64,000 bases of DNA from Furcasterigmium furcatum (GCA_001599815.1 BCIA01000003.1:2604001-2668000), one strand, 5' to 3'. Positions 10,992 to 21,794 are shown, counted from the first letter of the stretch. The notes: generated by a model not told the origin, from the letters alone. Numbers and translations are program-made.

Positions 10992-11361
10992 AGTCCATGA
11001 CGGGGAGAGAAGTACGCCGTCCCTCCTCTTGAAAGCCGGCGCTTGTCTTTAACAATATGACGAGAAAATAGCGTTTTGCCTCTGGTATCTAGCCTTGTAA
11101 TGGGCCTGACCGTTCCATGCATAATATGTATGCACTTGGATAATCACACCACATCAGCGTTTGGCCCCCAGCCGCGCGCAAGATAATCCTTTTCGGGCAC
11201 GCACCCCTTCCTCTCCTCCCACGGCCCCTGCACGCCGTTATCAGGCGGCTGGGGCTCTTTTCTATTTATGATCAAACCATGCTCCTCTCCATTTTACCAC
11301 GGGATGCGGGAGTTCTCTCGCGGGCTTCGGACTGCGTTTGTCGACCTCAGATCCATCCATC
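10992..11361. other. Intergenic region without a supported gene
   Basis: Probably the 3' flank of the regulator and promoter of the DUF3176 gene. A TATA-like TCTATTTATG occurs near 11261-11270. Nothing else is seen. Confidence 0.4.
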
Positions 11362-13481
11362 ATGGCAGACGACAGCAGCGATCCTGAGGCGGCGCACGCT
11401 CGAGCGCCAAAATTCCACGATGAAAAGGGAACGCAATCGTCAATAGAAGAGAAACATGCAGACGTGGCCCACGTCCGTCTCCTGAGCGTCCGCGACCATG
11501 AACCGACGCAGCCTTCATACTCTGACGCCCCGCCTCCCGCCGTCATCACCGCCAACAGAGACGTCTCCGACATACGCTGGTGGCTACCTGAGATCGCCTC
11601 CTGCTTTATTGCCGCTCTCTGTCTGGTCGCCCAGGCCATCATCTTGCACCTCTACGACCGCATGCCCCAGGACAGCTGGCCAAGCGACCGCTTCACGATC
11701 AACAGCGCCATCGCACTTCTGGCTACGGTCTGCCGCTCCGCACTCATGGTCGCCGTGGCGTCCGCACTGTCACAGGCCAAATGGAATCGATATACCAGCC
11801 GCCGTGGCGGAATTCACGCTAATAGCCACCCCCTCGACGAATACGTCATGCTCGATTAGGCCTCGCGAGGCGCTGGCGGCAGTGCGTCTCTCCTTATCCG
11901 ATTTAAAGGACTGTAAGAACGTCCCTTAACTACCGGATTGCCGTTGAAGCTGCCGCTGACTGTTTATTGTGTGCCGGTTTCAGACATATTGTCTGCCTCG
12001 GCGCAGTCCTTTCTATAGCCTCGTTGACGATGGGCCTGTTCTCGCAACAACTAGTCACGTTTACCACCGAGTCTTTCGTCGATACCACACAAACGGCCGG
12101 ACGCGTCCCTCGAATTGCCGTCGCTAGGCTACCTCAGGGCCTCCATCCACTTAGCCGTAAGTACCTCGGGCGTCTGGCATAACCACCCCTCCTGTCAGAG
12201 CCTGCCTTAGAATGGCCGTGGATGAGCTGATGCGAACTGCTGGTAGGTGGCCTATCACAAGAATACCGTCTCGCCACCTTGAACAGCGTGCAGTCCGTAG
12301 CTATCAGCCCTGAGGTAGCTTGACCGACAGGAAACTGCGACTGGCCTATCATCCCGGCAGTTGGCGTATGCGGGAAGTGTATGAATCGGACCGACGACCT
12401 CCAGTTCAGATACTCCGATATCGACCCTTCTCACGTCTGTGAAGTCAAGTCAGTTGAGGTGCTGATCCCCGGCGTGGAAGGTTCTCTTGCAGAACACACG
12501 CATAACCGCAACTGCACCACCCCTGAGTTGGACCGTGACGGCATCATCCCTGTTTTCTCAACCATGCTCTTCACAGTCCTGAGCCGCGACGATAGGGGGG
12601 AGGGAGCAAACGGGATGCCGGAATACCGCGACCCATCACGAATCTTCGAGTTCTCGATGATGGGTGTACCTCTTGAAGCTGGTGACGACTACAAGAACAC
12701 GGTCGCTTACGACTGCGCCCTTTATCTCTCCCTCCAAGCACGTAACGTCAGCGTCAGAGACGGCATATTGAGCGACACCGTCGGCGAGGCCTGGCATAAA
12801 TCTACTAACCCGCCCGAAGAGAACATGTCGAACTATACAGACATTCCCGAGACGTTCAACTACGACACCGACGAGCATATGGGGTTCGAAAATAATGTCG
12901 CAGAGGCCATGCGTTGGGACAACAGCATGAACCTCGTGCGGGAGATAGATGTAGAAAAGGACGCTGGCGCTGGGGCACCATCTCGCTATTCGGGATTCCC
13001 ACCAGATGTCCAGACCGAGGGTATGCAGGCGGCGTTGGGGAACATTACCAAGTGGATGAATGGTGTTACGGAGGGATTGTCGAACTATTTGAGGACGGAC
13101 GAGAGACTCGAAGGGGCCTCGGGCGGGTACGGCGCAGGAGCCGCCCGATATGCTGGCACGGTCTACGGCACGCGGATCATTATCATCGCGCGGTGGGAGT
13201 GGCTGGCCTTTCCTTCACTCATGGTTATTCTCGCTGCCGCCTACCTTGTCGTCGAGATCGGCCGTACCGCGAGGACCCCGGACGTGCGGCCCTGGAAGGA
13301 TGACCCCCTGATACCCCTCTTGCTGGATATCGATGGGGGCCTACGGGAGAGGGCGAGTCAGGGACTGGGCGAGCCCGGCGGAGTAGAGCGCCGTATTGGC
13401 AAACCTCGTGTGCAAATAATGAAAGGAGACGATGGACATTCCAGGATGGCTATTAGGGAGGTGGGAGAGACGGCTGCTTGA
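11362..13481 (+). pseudogene. DUF3176-family membrane protein broken by two stops
   Basis: Reconstructed exons 11362-11912, 11984-12156, 12247-13481. After a polar N-terminus come WWLPEIASCFIAALCLVAQA (helix 1), a second helix, and SQAKWNR...HPLDEYVMLD, followed by TAG (11857-11859) where relatives read an acidic residue before ASRG. A third helix ends in MGLFSQQLV. Next are the conserved region with TGA (12321-12323) in place of the first Cys of CPTGNC, then GVCGKC, a long extracellular-like domain and a final helix near residue 610. The order matches DUF3176, an uncharacterised fungal plasma-membrane family. Both stops lie in otherwise well-conserved frame and neither is a TGG-to-TAG change. 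The alternative is sequencing error at both sites. Confidence 0.75.
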
Positions 13482-13698
13482 CCCTCCCATGGAGTACTGT
13501 TGCCAAGAACATACCTGGTGGCCGGCCAAACCCCGCTTGCTGAGCATAGCTGCTGATAGGATAGCGACCGAATCTGTGGAGGAATATATTGACCAACCAA
13601 CCAACCAACCATGCCGGCCAAGACTTTCATATTCCTCTCAAAATTGCCTCCCTACTACCTTCTTTTCCCACTGCCCGATACCGACACTCCTGGCCAAA

Positions 13699-14834
13699 AT
13701 GAGGTGGCCGTTCTCAATAGGACCGTTGGTTTGGACGGAACCTGCCCTAGGCTCTCCAGCGGCCTTCCGAGAGGACGAGTTCGTCCAGCTTTAGTGCGAG
13801 ATACACGCTATGTTCGTCAAACTTAACTTTTAGAAAGCCAAGGACATCATCTCCCCCCCCAGTAATACGGGGAGACACGCCGGTCTCAATACTCAGCATC
13901 TCCTTATCGATCTAGGCATATCCCCTAACGCCATCTCGCTCCTCAAGCGTCTACCATACGCCCGCAAAACGTCGCATAAGCGCCTACGCATTTTCGAGGA
14001 GGCCATAACAATAAACTACCTTGACCAGGAGGATCTCAGGACCTACCGCGACCCGCACTATATAAGATTCAAGGCTGCTTCTTTCGAGGATAGCAGCACA
14101 TCCTTCGACGATTTAATCAACAACGGCGTCAGCTATCTTTTGCCCGACAATATCGCCGTGGCTGGCCAAGACCAGAGCTTTAGTCTAACTTAGATCTTAG
14201 ACCTTAAGTATAGTACGTCTCATCCTCTCCGCTTAGTTACTTATCGTCCCAGGGCCATCCCGGCCGACCTAACCGTTCCACCCGTCCCCCAGACGCCTTC
14301 CGATTCCTCTTTCGCTACGCCAAATATTCAGGAAGAGGCAAAGACGGCGTCCCATCAGACTTCCCGTGGGAGAGGCCAGACGACCCGGAGCACTATAGGA
14401 ACTAGCCCACGTATCACGCGCCGACCGTCATAAGGAGCTAGATCCAGGACCTCCTCACTCTCAAGATAGTCCCAGCCTCCATTGACGGCAAGTACTGGAG
14501 CTTCTCAACCGTAAGTGCTATCAACCCGCTGAGCGGTGGCATAAAAACTACTATATACGCATCATCACTAAACACTTCTCAACAGGGCGTCACCGGCCAG
14601 GTGATCAGCAAAGCCCTAAAAAAATATAGCTAGCCGGCCGCCTTTCGTCAGGAGGAGTGGGCTCGGGACAGCGAGCAGATCCTAGACGCCGCAAGTGATG
14701 TAGGCTCGCGCTACGGTGCGTCCTATGATCCAAACCTCTTCGGTGCGGATGAGAAAGAGCTTATAGCCCGGTAGCGGGAGGACCCCAGCCTCATCCCGGA
14801 CGTCGGGCTGGATCTAACGGAATGGCCAGCGTGA
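13699..14834 (+). pseudogene. Paralogue C, inactivated by seven Trp-to-TAG changes
   Basis: It aligns with copy B along its whole length, with both introns at the same positions (14213-14292, 14511-14585). Seven in-frame TAG codons start at 13792, 13831, 14191, 14403, 14439, 14631 and 14772. Each falls where copies A or B have TGG. TGG to TAG is a C-to-T change at CpA on the opposite strand, the classical RIP signature. Many other differences are also G-to-A on the coding strand (GGC to AGC, ATG to ATA). No frameshift is needed to follow the alignment, so decay is by point mutation only. It is certainly non-functional as a full-length protein. Confidence 0.9.
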
Positions 14835-15195
14835 CCTCTGGGGGGCGATAGTTTATGTTCTCTCTGATGGTCCTGAATCGAGTATCTACAAAACCTTTTG
14901 TATTTTTGAATGAGGAAGTCCATTGTGACTTTCGTTTAGGGGACCAGACTTCCCAAGACTCAGGGGGCTGGGGTCGGTTGGTGGACGCCCTGCCCGGGCA
15001 TCAATGTGCCAAGAGAGGGAATCCCTGATTGCTCGGGTTGAGGCTGGGCAGGCAGGGGTTCTGCGTGAGGTGGTCGTTCTCACTGGTTTACCGCCGGGTT
15101 TATTTAAGGAGCTGCGTCTCCGCCCCCGCAATACCATCCTTCTTCAGCCCCAGATCATCCATTTCCATCCGATCCTCGAGTCCTGTTAACCCAAG
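14835..15195. promoter_or_regulatory. Spacer and promoter of copy D
   Basis: No gene is seen. TTTATTTAAGG at about 15098 could be a TATA element roughly 95 bases before the ATG at 15196. Confidence 0.4.
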
Positions 15196-16164
15196 ATGGA
15201 GCGTTATCTCTCCTCGCCGCCTCCGCCAAACTCCCCACTGTCTTACAACGAAGACAAAATCGTATCCCTCTTTACCCAAATCTACCATATACTCATCGCG
15301 CTGCAATACATCTCCAGCACCGACATCATCTTCCCCCCGGAAGGCCCTGGGAGACATCACCTGAACACGGCACTGCTGCAGGAGCTTGGTGTTGATGCCC
15401 GGGTCCAATCCCTCTTGGAACGCCTGCCCTACTTCCGGAGGCACAATTGCGACGTGGAGGTTTATCCAGGCTCGAGAGGTGTTTCCTACCGACACGACGA
15501 GCAGATTCGACAGAGCCGAGATCCTCATTTCCGCTACATCATGGAACACCCCATATACCTGCGCCCACGCGACGTAGCGCTGACGATGTCGACCGATCGC
15601 AATGGCATAACTTGGATTCTCGATACCGAAGCCAGTAAGCTTTTGATCTTCAAGGCCCTCAGAGCTCTCGGGGGGCTAACATTGCAAGATACCATCCGGA
15701 CGCTCGAGGGTTTGGAGGAGTTAACGCGGTCAGGGGTGGAGTTACCCGAGGGCTACGTGGAAGAAGTCCCTGGCAATGGCGTCCATTACCGCAACTGGCC
15801 CGGATTCTACGTGCCCGGGGTCCTCGAGAAGTACATACAGCAGCTCCAGTTGCTCGACATGTTCCCCGAAAACATGATGATCATCCAACGACTAGATCCG
15901 AAAGAGAGAGCCGCGATTGTTCGCAGTCGCTTACTACACGAGTATGGATGGCCGGCAGCGTTTCAAGTCGAGGACTGGGCCCGAGATTGCGAGCGCGTCT
16001 GGGAGGAAGCTCGGGTGCAGGAAGCACAGGATCCTCCGGTGCGGCCGCTGGAGCTCGCGCTGCAAGATGTTGTTCGTCGAATCCATGAGAGCGCCGGATC
16101 GGCAGGTCCTTCAGAGGCCGGCGAACATCCATGGATACCAAATTTGAGACCAGGTTACCCGTGA
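15196..16164 (+). CDS. Intact divergent paralogue D of the unrecognised family
   Basis: The frame is open for 322 codons, but comparison with copy B places an intron at 15635-15688 (GTAAGC, GCTAAC branch, GCAAG end; 54 nt). Splicing gives 304 aa and joins WILDTEAN to TIRTLEGLEE, exactly matching the intron-1 junction of copies A-C. Conserved blocks are SYNEDKIVSLF, FPPEGPGRHHLN, ERLPYFRR, SRDPHF, YLRPRDVAL, TWILD, HYRNWPGFYVP, EYGWPAAFQVEDWARDCERVW. The second family intron is absent. No signal peptide or membrane helix is present. The function is unknown; it is the most divergent of the four copies and shows no sign of RIP. Confidence 0.8.
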   Translation: MERYLSSPPPPNSPLSYNEDKIVSLFTQIYHILIALQYISSTDIIFPPEGPGRHHLNTALLQELGVDARVQSLLERLPYFRRHNCDVEVYPGSRGVSYRHDEQIRQSRDPHFRYIMEHPIYLRPRDVALTMSTDRNGITWILDTEASKLLIFKALRALGGLTLQDTIRTLEGLEELTRSGVELPEGYVEEVPGNGVHYRNWPGFYVPGVLEKYIQQLQLLDMFPENMMIIQRLDPKERAAIVRSRLLHEYGWPAAFQVEDWARDCERVWEEARVQEAQDPPVRPLELALQDVVRRIHESAGSAGPSEAGEHPWIPNLRPGYP

Positions 16165-16288
16165 TTTGGGGGCGCACAACCTGTGTAAGTACTCAAGTGC
16201 GAAGGCCAAGTTCGTCTCCGCGGATAAGCATCGGAGAAAAGGGCGTGTTGCCAACAGATTTATAGCTTTCCAAGTGGGCTAAGTCTCG

Positions 16289-16684
16289 TTAACTTTCCTG
16301 GCCACTAACTCTAGCATCCTGAGGCTGCTTCGTCCTCTGAGACCCCTCCTGAGACCCCTCCTCATCTCCTGTGTTGATCGTACTCTGGTGTTCCACCATC
16401 ATGATGCAAGCATTCTCCGCTACAGGCCTATGCCTCACTCCCTTGGGGACTACGAACACGTCCCCTTCCTTCATAACCACTGCATCCTGCCCCTCGATCT
16501 GCATCTCCAGCTTTCCGGAGAGAAGGTAGAACAGCTCTTCTGAGTCGGGGTGCGCATGCCATAAGAATGCGCCGTCGATGCGGGCGATTTTGACGTGGTG
16601 GTCGTTGATAGATGCCACGAGGCGAGGGGACCAGGTTTCGGTGAAGGAGGCGAGAACACCTGGTACGGATGTTGGTTTGAACAT
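16289..16684 (-). CDS. Single-domain cupin protein
   Basis: Single exon, 131 aa. Cupin motif 1 is HAHPDSEELFYLLSG (His43, His45, Glu49/Glu50) and motif 2 is GDVFVVPKGVRHRP (His85), which together form the metal site of a cupin_2 beta-barrel. The C-terminal 30 residues are polar and include a duplicated EGSQ encoded by a 12-bp tandem repeat (GAGACCCCTCCT). Small monodomain cupins of this type bind a divalent metal and act as dioxygenases, isomerases or sugar/phenol-modifying proteins. The substrate is not deducible. No signal peptide is seen, so it is probably cytosolic. Confidence 0.85.
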   Translation of the reverse strand: MFKPTSVPGVLASFTETWSPRLVASINDHHVKIARIDGAFLWHAHPDSEELFYLLSGKLEMQIEGQDAVVMKEGDVFVVPKGVRHRPVAENACIMMVEHQSTINTGDEEGSQEGSQRTKQPQDARVSGQES

Positions 16685-17291
16685 GGTGAGTCTTGTGAAA
16701 GGTGGAAGTGGTTGAGTAGTCTGGTCTCAATGGATATCACAAGACAGTATTGATATATATCTCGTTTCTACCATTGGATCACAGGACAGGGCACGAGGAG
16801 GTTTATAGATACTTTTCACATCCAATGGGCAAGCATGTATATCCAACTTCAGAGGTGTAAGCAAGTACGAGTCGACCAGTGTCATCTCAAGGGCGCGAAC
16901 ATGTGGAGCAACGTTGGAGTTTCCGTCAGCCACCTTCCAAATCGGGGAATTCCGCCACGACCCCTGGTGCAGCATTCGCAAACGTTGCTGGATGGAAGCT
17001 TCTGGGTACTAGCCGCCTGATCCATTTCTCATATTTGACATAAGTGGAAGGGCGGACAGCAAGGGCGGAAGAAACTTGACATGTTTCGCGACGAAAGGTC
17101 GCATATCGAGGCCGATGGCACCTCTTTCTCTAGTACACTCACCTGGTTCCTGGTTATAGACTGATAGTACTTCCATGTTGTCGACCATCTGCAATCAAGG
17201 AGATTCCCCTCATAGCTTAAAAGTAAATGATTGATCGCAAGACTGAGAAGTTGTATGAGTAATTAAATGAGTAACATAGCAGCTGGACCCC
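16685..17291. other. Intergenic region between cupin and giant gene 1
   Basis: I see no supported gene. It is the upstream flank of the cupin gene and the 3' flank of giant gene 1. Confidence 0.4.
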
Positions 17292-20200
17292 TCATGCCGC
17301 CGGACTTCTCCTCATGGCATCAACTGAAGCGGGAGCGGTCACCCCCAGAGGCCTGGTCAGCTCCAAGTATCCCTCAACAACAGAGAGCACACCTCTCTCG
17401 TCCATCCTTGGCCTCGAATCTCCGGGGGAGATGCTGAACGCATTCCACAGCAACTCGTCCTCCCCATGCTGGTCCGTCCCTCCGGTGCCCTTCGAGGACG
17501 GAGCATACGGCTGCAGCCACATCCATTCTCCCCCCGTAGCCGCCGGGATCGGTAAACCATCGAGCTGCGTCACGTTCTGCCCGGCGCCTGGTGCAGATCC
17601 ACCCCCTCCGTTGCCGGGTGCGGTGTCCTCATCCACGTCAACCGCCGCAGCCCCAAACCCGGCCGGCGGCGGAACGCCGATGACAGGCGGCACGTCCGCC
17701 ACCGGCCTCGGGACGCGCTCCTGCTTAAACCCGGGCGCGTCGATGGGCAGCAGAGTCGGGCCCACGCGGAACGAGACCTTGAGGTTCCGCAGCGCGCGCT
17801 CGATGGCCCACGCGGGCGGCGCGAGGGGCGCCGGCGGGAGGATGCCGCTCGTGCAGTGGACGGGCGTGAACGGGTCGATGAGCGCGGGGAAGACGCGGAA
17901 CTCCTTCGTGCGCCGGGCGGCGAACTCGGCGGCCGAGGCGCACCCCGACGGCGCGACGTAGAAGGGCGTGAAGGTCGGCAGGTTCTCCGTCGCGATGAGC
18001 ACGCGGGGGTCGGCGTCCGGGCTGCCGGTCGTCGCGGCGTCGTCGGGCAGGTCGTCTCTGATGAAGTAGGTGAAGAGCTGGGTGTAGTTGAAGTCGTAGT
18101 CTTTCGACTCCCGCGACAGGGACTGCGGCGTCTCGGAGAAGTATCCTACCAGCCCGTCGCGGCGGCTGAAGGCGTCGCCGAACTTGGCGGGGAATGAGTA
18201 GTCGAACAGCTGGGCGCCAGGGGGCGGGGAGCCGGGGACGATGGAGGACTCGTTCTCGGCCGGCGGGTGGGAGAGCTCGAGAGACCAGGCCATGTTGACA
18301 AGGGCGATCGGGCGACCGACGGTAGCCGGCAGGTTGTCTGTGAGGTTGTTCTTGGGTATGGCGAGGGAGCCGTCCTCGAGTGCCCTGGACATGGTAGAGA
18401 AGATGGCGAAGGGCAGGGCGGGCGTGGCGTTCTCCGGCGATGGGAGGAGGTGGCGGATGAACAGGTCCAGCTGAGTCGGCGTCGAGGCCCCCGAGCCGAG
18501 TCCGTGGGGATCAAGCGGGCTGACTCTGAGGGTGACTCTTTCCACGCCGCCGGTGTGCAGGCCGATCTCCATTAAGAAGCTCCCGTCCGGCCGGAACACC
18601 TGGATGCTGCGATCCGTATAGTCGAGCATCAGCCAGCCCCAAATGGGGTTGTCGTACTCGCAAGCGACCTTCCAGGTCCCCGGGGCCGTGTCATCCGGAA
18701 CCATGAAGTCCGAGTTCCATCTCGCCGCCTGGTTGATGCTGGGTGGTATCTGCACGAACTCGCTCTCCTGGTCGGCAGGAGAGCCGTGCATGCTGTTGGG
18801 ATTGCCCGACTCGAGCAAGTTCAGGCTGTAGTGGGCGCTTGTGCAGGGATGCAGGGGGGTTGGAGCCGTGACAACCTGGCCAAACTTGTCGACGATGTTG
18901 TACTTGGTGAAGCGGAACTGGCCGTGAGTGACCGGCTTGAATGGGCAGGGGGTGTCCGGTCCAGGTGACGGGGCGATGTCCTTGAGGCTCGCATACGGGG
19001 TCGTCTCCGAGGTTGCCTCCATCTTCTTGATGTGGCTGCTCTGGATGCCATAGTCGTCGGCGAGCTTTTGCAGCAGCGACTCGTTGACCTTTCCGTCCTC
19101 AGACAAGATGCTCGACTTGATGTGAGTTTCCCGCACCCGCGTGATGAGCTGGTCCCGGAAGCCGTCGAGAGCAGACGAGAAGTACTTCAGGGCCTTGAGG
19201 CTGGCGAAGAGCTCCTGCTGCTTCTTCTCATCCTGGTACTTCTCCAAGACGGGGTCCTCTGAGACGGGGGTGGTGTCGAGAAGTTCCTTGATGGCCTTGA
19301 CCAGGGACAGCTGTGCCTCGGCGGAAACGAGAGAACGCCCGGAAAGTATGCGGCGGTCGTTCCGCATGTGCGCAACCGGCGTCTCGGCCTTGAGTGACCA
19401 GCGATACACGTCGTTGTCGGGCACAAATTCCCAGTGTTCGAAATCGACGTGCCAGTACTCGACCTCCCATTCGATGAAGAGGGGGCACAGGGGCTGCTCT
19501 GTCCAGGTATCTCCGTCCCCGTAATACATGGGAGTCGTCCTCTGGTAGTAGTCCGTTTTCCCAGGCGCCGGGGTCGTCCTCAAGGCAAAGAAGGGGAACT
19601 CCCACCGCAAGAGCTTCTTGGCCGCATCCTGCAGTGCTGTCGGCAGCTTCAGACTCAAAGCGTCCGCAAATGCCGGGAACTTGCGAGGATCGTCGACGCT
19701 GCCGCCGTCGAGGGACCAGGTGATATTGAGTATGGGGTTAGTGGTCCGGGCAAGGTAGCTCGCCGCCTCGTGGAACGTCCTGGCATTCTCGTAAAGGTTG
19801 ACCTTGTCTGCGAGGAAATTCCAATGAATGGCTCGCGTTGCCAGCCTTACGTAGTAGTCCTTTTTGGCCTCTCCGGTACCGAAATCTTGATATGTGGTTT
19901 CGTCTCCGAAAAAGAAGGATGAACCAGTGCCGATTTCTTTGTATATCTGTGACTCCAGTCTGACGCGGAGAGGTTCATCAAACTTGGATGGCCATCCGGA
20001 AGATGCACCAGCAACGAGGACGGTAGGATCTCTGGGGATATAGAACCGCTCGCCAGCGCCCACCTCGAGGGCCACCTGGGCATCGATGACGACCTTGTCG
20101 GCCTTCAGGAGACGCTTGTTATCCTCGATAGCCTGAATGACGTCCACAAGGAACCCTGATGCTCCAGTTTCATCCTCGTTGCCAAAGGCCTCGACAGAGA

Positions 20201-21794
20201 TAAGCCTGTCAAGCTGCTGTGTGATTTGGTTGACGCGGTCGTTGATGGCCTTTTTCCTCGCGGAAAGCGATTCGTCCGTCTCGCCGAGTTTCGGCTTCAA
20301 GGTGACTGCCTTCCACCACTCGGAGAACAGTTCCCACCGCAGTTGCTTGACCTCTCTAACAGCCGCGTCATACACAGCCATGAGATCGTTCAACCCTTCA
20401 AGCCTTGCGAGGACTTCAGCGGACGGTATGAAAACCTCTTCGCCCTTCTGACCCACGGCGGCGGTGAAGTGGTAGTGCGTCTCCCCATTCTCGGACCGAT
20501 AGTGATCAAACGATAACTGATCCTCTGCCTGCGCCTGACCGTCGGGGTCTTCTTCGCGCCCCAGCAGCAGCGTCTGCAGTGCGAGAATCTGACCCTCCGG
20601 CGTCGTGGCATCCGCATCAGCACCCATTCGGCGCAGCCAGGCCATGAGCGCATCCAGTGCAGTCTCCCCCACCGCCAGGGGGTGGTCCTCTGTCAGCGAC
20701 TTCTGCAAGTCGTCGACGGCAGTTCCTCCGACTCGATTCGTCTTGTGCGCCTGCACATTGTATATGGCACCGTGGCACAGCACCCGGCCCGCAACCTGGC
20801 CGTTCAGCCAGGGAGACGTGTCTGGATGTCCCGGGGAAAGTGTCATGAAACAGCTCTTGAGCCGGTCACTGTTGGTTGGCGGGATGTCCAGCTCAGCAAC
20901 CGCCGGGTGCAGGTGGAAAGGATCCCAGTGCTCCTCCGTATGCCAGCCCATGACATAGTAGTTGGCCGTGCACGAGTCCCAGACGGTGGACTGCGCCGTT
21001 CCGTCGAAGTAGCTCAGGTCATCATGGAGACTGAAGACGCCGGCGTTGTGCGGCTGGTAGTCCGCGAACAGGGGATTTGCGCAGTCAAGAACAGTCAGAG
21101 GTGAGTGCCGGAGCGCAAACTCGTCCTCGTTCCAGTCCTCGGCCTGCTGCTTCATGCCCAGGAAAACCTCGGCCTGGCGCTCGAGTGGCACGTGCGGGTC
21201 GAGAAAGGGGCTGCACTCGACCTCGACGTCCTCGTGAAAGGGGATGCTGCCGATGAAGCGGAGGCGGTCGCTCTCGACCACGAAGCAGTCGACGTGCGTC
21301 TTCTTCGTTGCACCGATCTGGGTGGTAAGAACGCGTGTCACCATGTAGCGATTGGGACACGCGCGGAGAGTCAGCTGGAGGGACTCGGGGTCCTGCTCAT
21401 CGTCGGGGGCCTGGCCGTCAAAGAAGCCTCTCTTGAGCTTGTGGAGGGCATGGTCATGCATGCGGTCCTCGGTGGCGGTGACGGCATGGCGGTAGCATTG
21501 CGGGAGCACCCAGTGGAGGTAGATGCCCTGGCGGCCGGGGATAGGCTCGCCGGTGCCGGCGTTGAATAGCCTGGTGTTCTCTCTGTTGGCGTTGAAGAGA
21601 TCTAGGGACGGTAGCACATCCGGCTCCAGGAACTCTGCTTCTGGTCGCAACGACTTGTAGTCTGGCTGTTGAATGGCGGCCAGCTTGAAGTTTCCCTTGC
21701 AGGTTGCCTCGTTGAGCACAAAGGCATCCAGCTTCATGGGAACTAGGACCACTCGTGGAGGGACCACTGCTGGTTTCTTTGAGTTTTCAGCCAT
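17292..21794 (-). CDS. Giant uncharacterised protein 1 (1500 aa, single exon)
   Basis: One uninterrupted 4.5-kb frame from ATG at 21794 to TGA at 17292, striking beside multi-intron neighbours. The N-terminus reads VVLVPMKLDAFVLNEA, then GIYLHWVLPQCYR (residues 90-102), features I associate with a family of very large uncharacterised proteins in fungi and bacteria. The middle contains charged, probably helical stretches (residues about 470-560 and 850-960). The C-terminal third is Pro/Gly-rich. There is no signal peptide, membrane helix or catalytic motif, so it is predicted cytosolic. It is followed on the same strand by giant gene 2 (937 bp upstream) and then divergent giant gene 3. A structural or scaffold role in a shared complex is inference only. 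Confidence 0.85.
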   Translation of the reverse strand: MAENSKKPAVVPPRVVLVPMKLDAFVLNEATCKGNFKLAAIQQPDYKSLRPEAEFLEPDVLPSLDLFNANRENTRLFNAGTGEPIPGRQGIYLHWVLPQCYRHAVTATEDRMHDHALHKLKRGFFDGQAPDDEQDPESLQLTLRACPNRYMVTRVLTTQIGATKKTHVDCFVVESDRLRFIGSIPFHEDVEVECSPFLDPHVPLERQAEVFLGMKQQAEDWNEDEFALRHSPLTVLDCANPLFADYQPHNAGVFSLHDDLSYFDGTAQSTVWDSCTANYYVMGWHTEEHWDPFHLHPAVAELDIPPTNSDRLKSCFMTLSPGHPDTSPWLNGQVAGRVLCHGAIYNVQAHKTNRVGGTAVDDLQKSLTEDHPLAVGETALDALMAWLRRMGADADATTPEGQILALQTLLLGREEDPDGQAQAEDQLSFDHYRSENGETHYHFTAAVGQKGEEVFIPSAEVLARLEGLNDLMAVYDAAVREVKQLRWELFSEWWKAVTLKPKLGETDESLSARKKAINDRVNQITQQLDRLISVEAFGNEDETGASGFLVDVIQAIEDNKRLLKADKVVIDAQVALEVGAGERFYIPRDPTVLVAGASSGWPSKFDEPLRVRLESQIYKEIGTGSSFFFGDETTYQDFGTGEAKKDYYVRLATRAIHWNFLADKVNLYENARTFHEAASYLARTTNPILNITWSLDGGSVDDPRKFPAFADALSLKLPTALQDAAKKLLRWEFPFFALRTTPAPGKTDYYQRTTPMYYGDGDTWTEQPLCPLFIEWEVEYWHVDFEHWEFVPDNDVYRWSLKAETPVAHMRNDRRILSGRSLVSAEAQLSLVKAIKELLDTTPVSEDPVLEKYQDEKKQQELFASLKALKYFSSALDGFRDQLITRVRETHIKSSILSEDGKVNESLLQKLADDYGIQSSHIKKMEATSETTPYASLKDIAPSPGPDTPCPFKPVTHGQFRFTKYNIVDKFGQVVTAPTPLHPCTSAHYSLNLLESGNPNSMHGSPADQESEFVQIPPSINQAARWNSDFMVPDDTAPGTWKVACEYDNPIWGWLMLDYTDRSIQVFRPDGSFLMEIGLHTGGVERVTLRVSPLDPHGLGSGASTPTQLDLFIRHLLPSPENATPALPFAIFSTMSRALEDGSLAIPKNNLTDNLPATVGRPIALVNMAWSLELSHPPAENESSIVPGSPPPGAQLFDYSFPAKFGDAFSRRDGLVGYFSETPQSLSRESKDYDFNYTQLFTYFIRDDLPDDAATTGSPDADPRVLIATENLPTFTPFYVAPSGCASAAEFAARRTKEFRVFPALIDPFTPVHCTSGILPPAPLAPPAWAIERALRNLKVSFRVGPTLLPIDAPGFKQERVPRPVADVPPVIGVPPPAGFGAAAVDVDEDTAPGNGGGGSAPGAGQNVTQLDGLPIPAATGGEWMWLQPYAPSSKGTGGTDQHGEDELLWNAFSISPGDSRPRMDERGVLSVVEGYLELTRPLGVTAPASVDAMRRSPAA

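Noticed and set aside
13699..14834. Reassigned genetic code (TAG read as sense)
   Set aside because: Every intact gene in the window uses the standard code, and TAG is a normal terminator elsewhere (for example 22732 and 54875).
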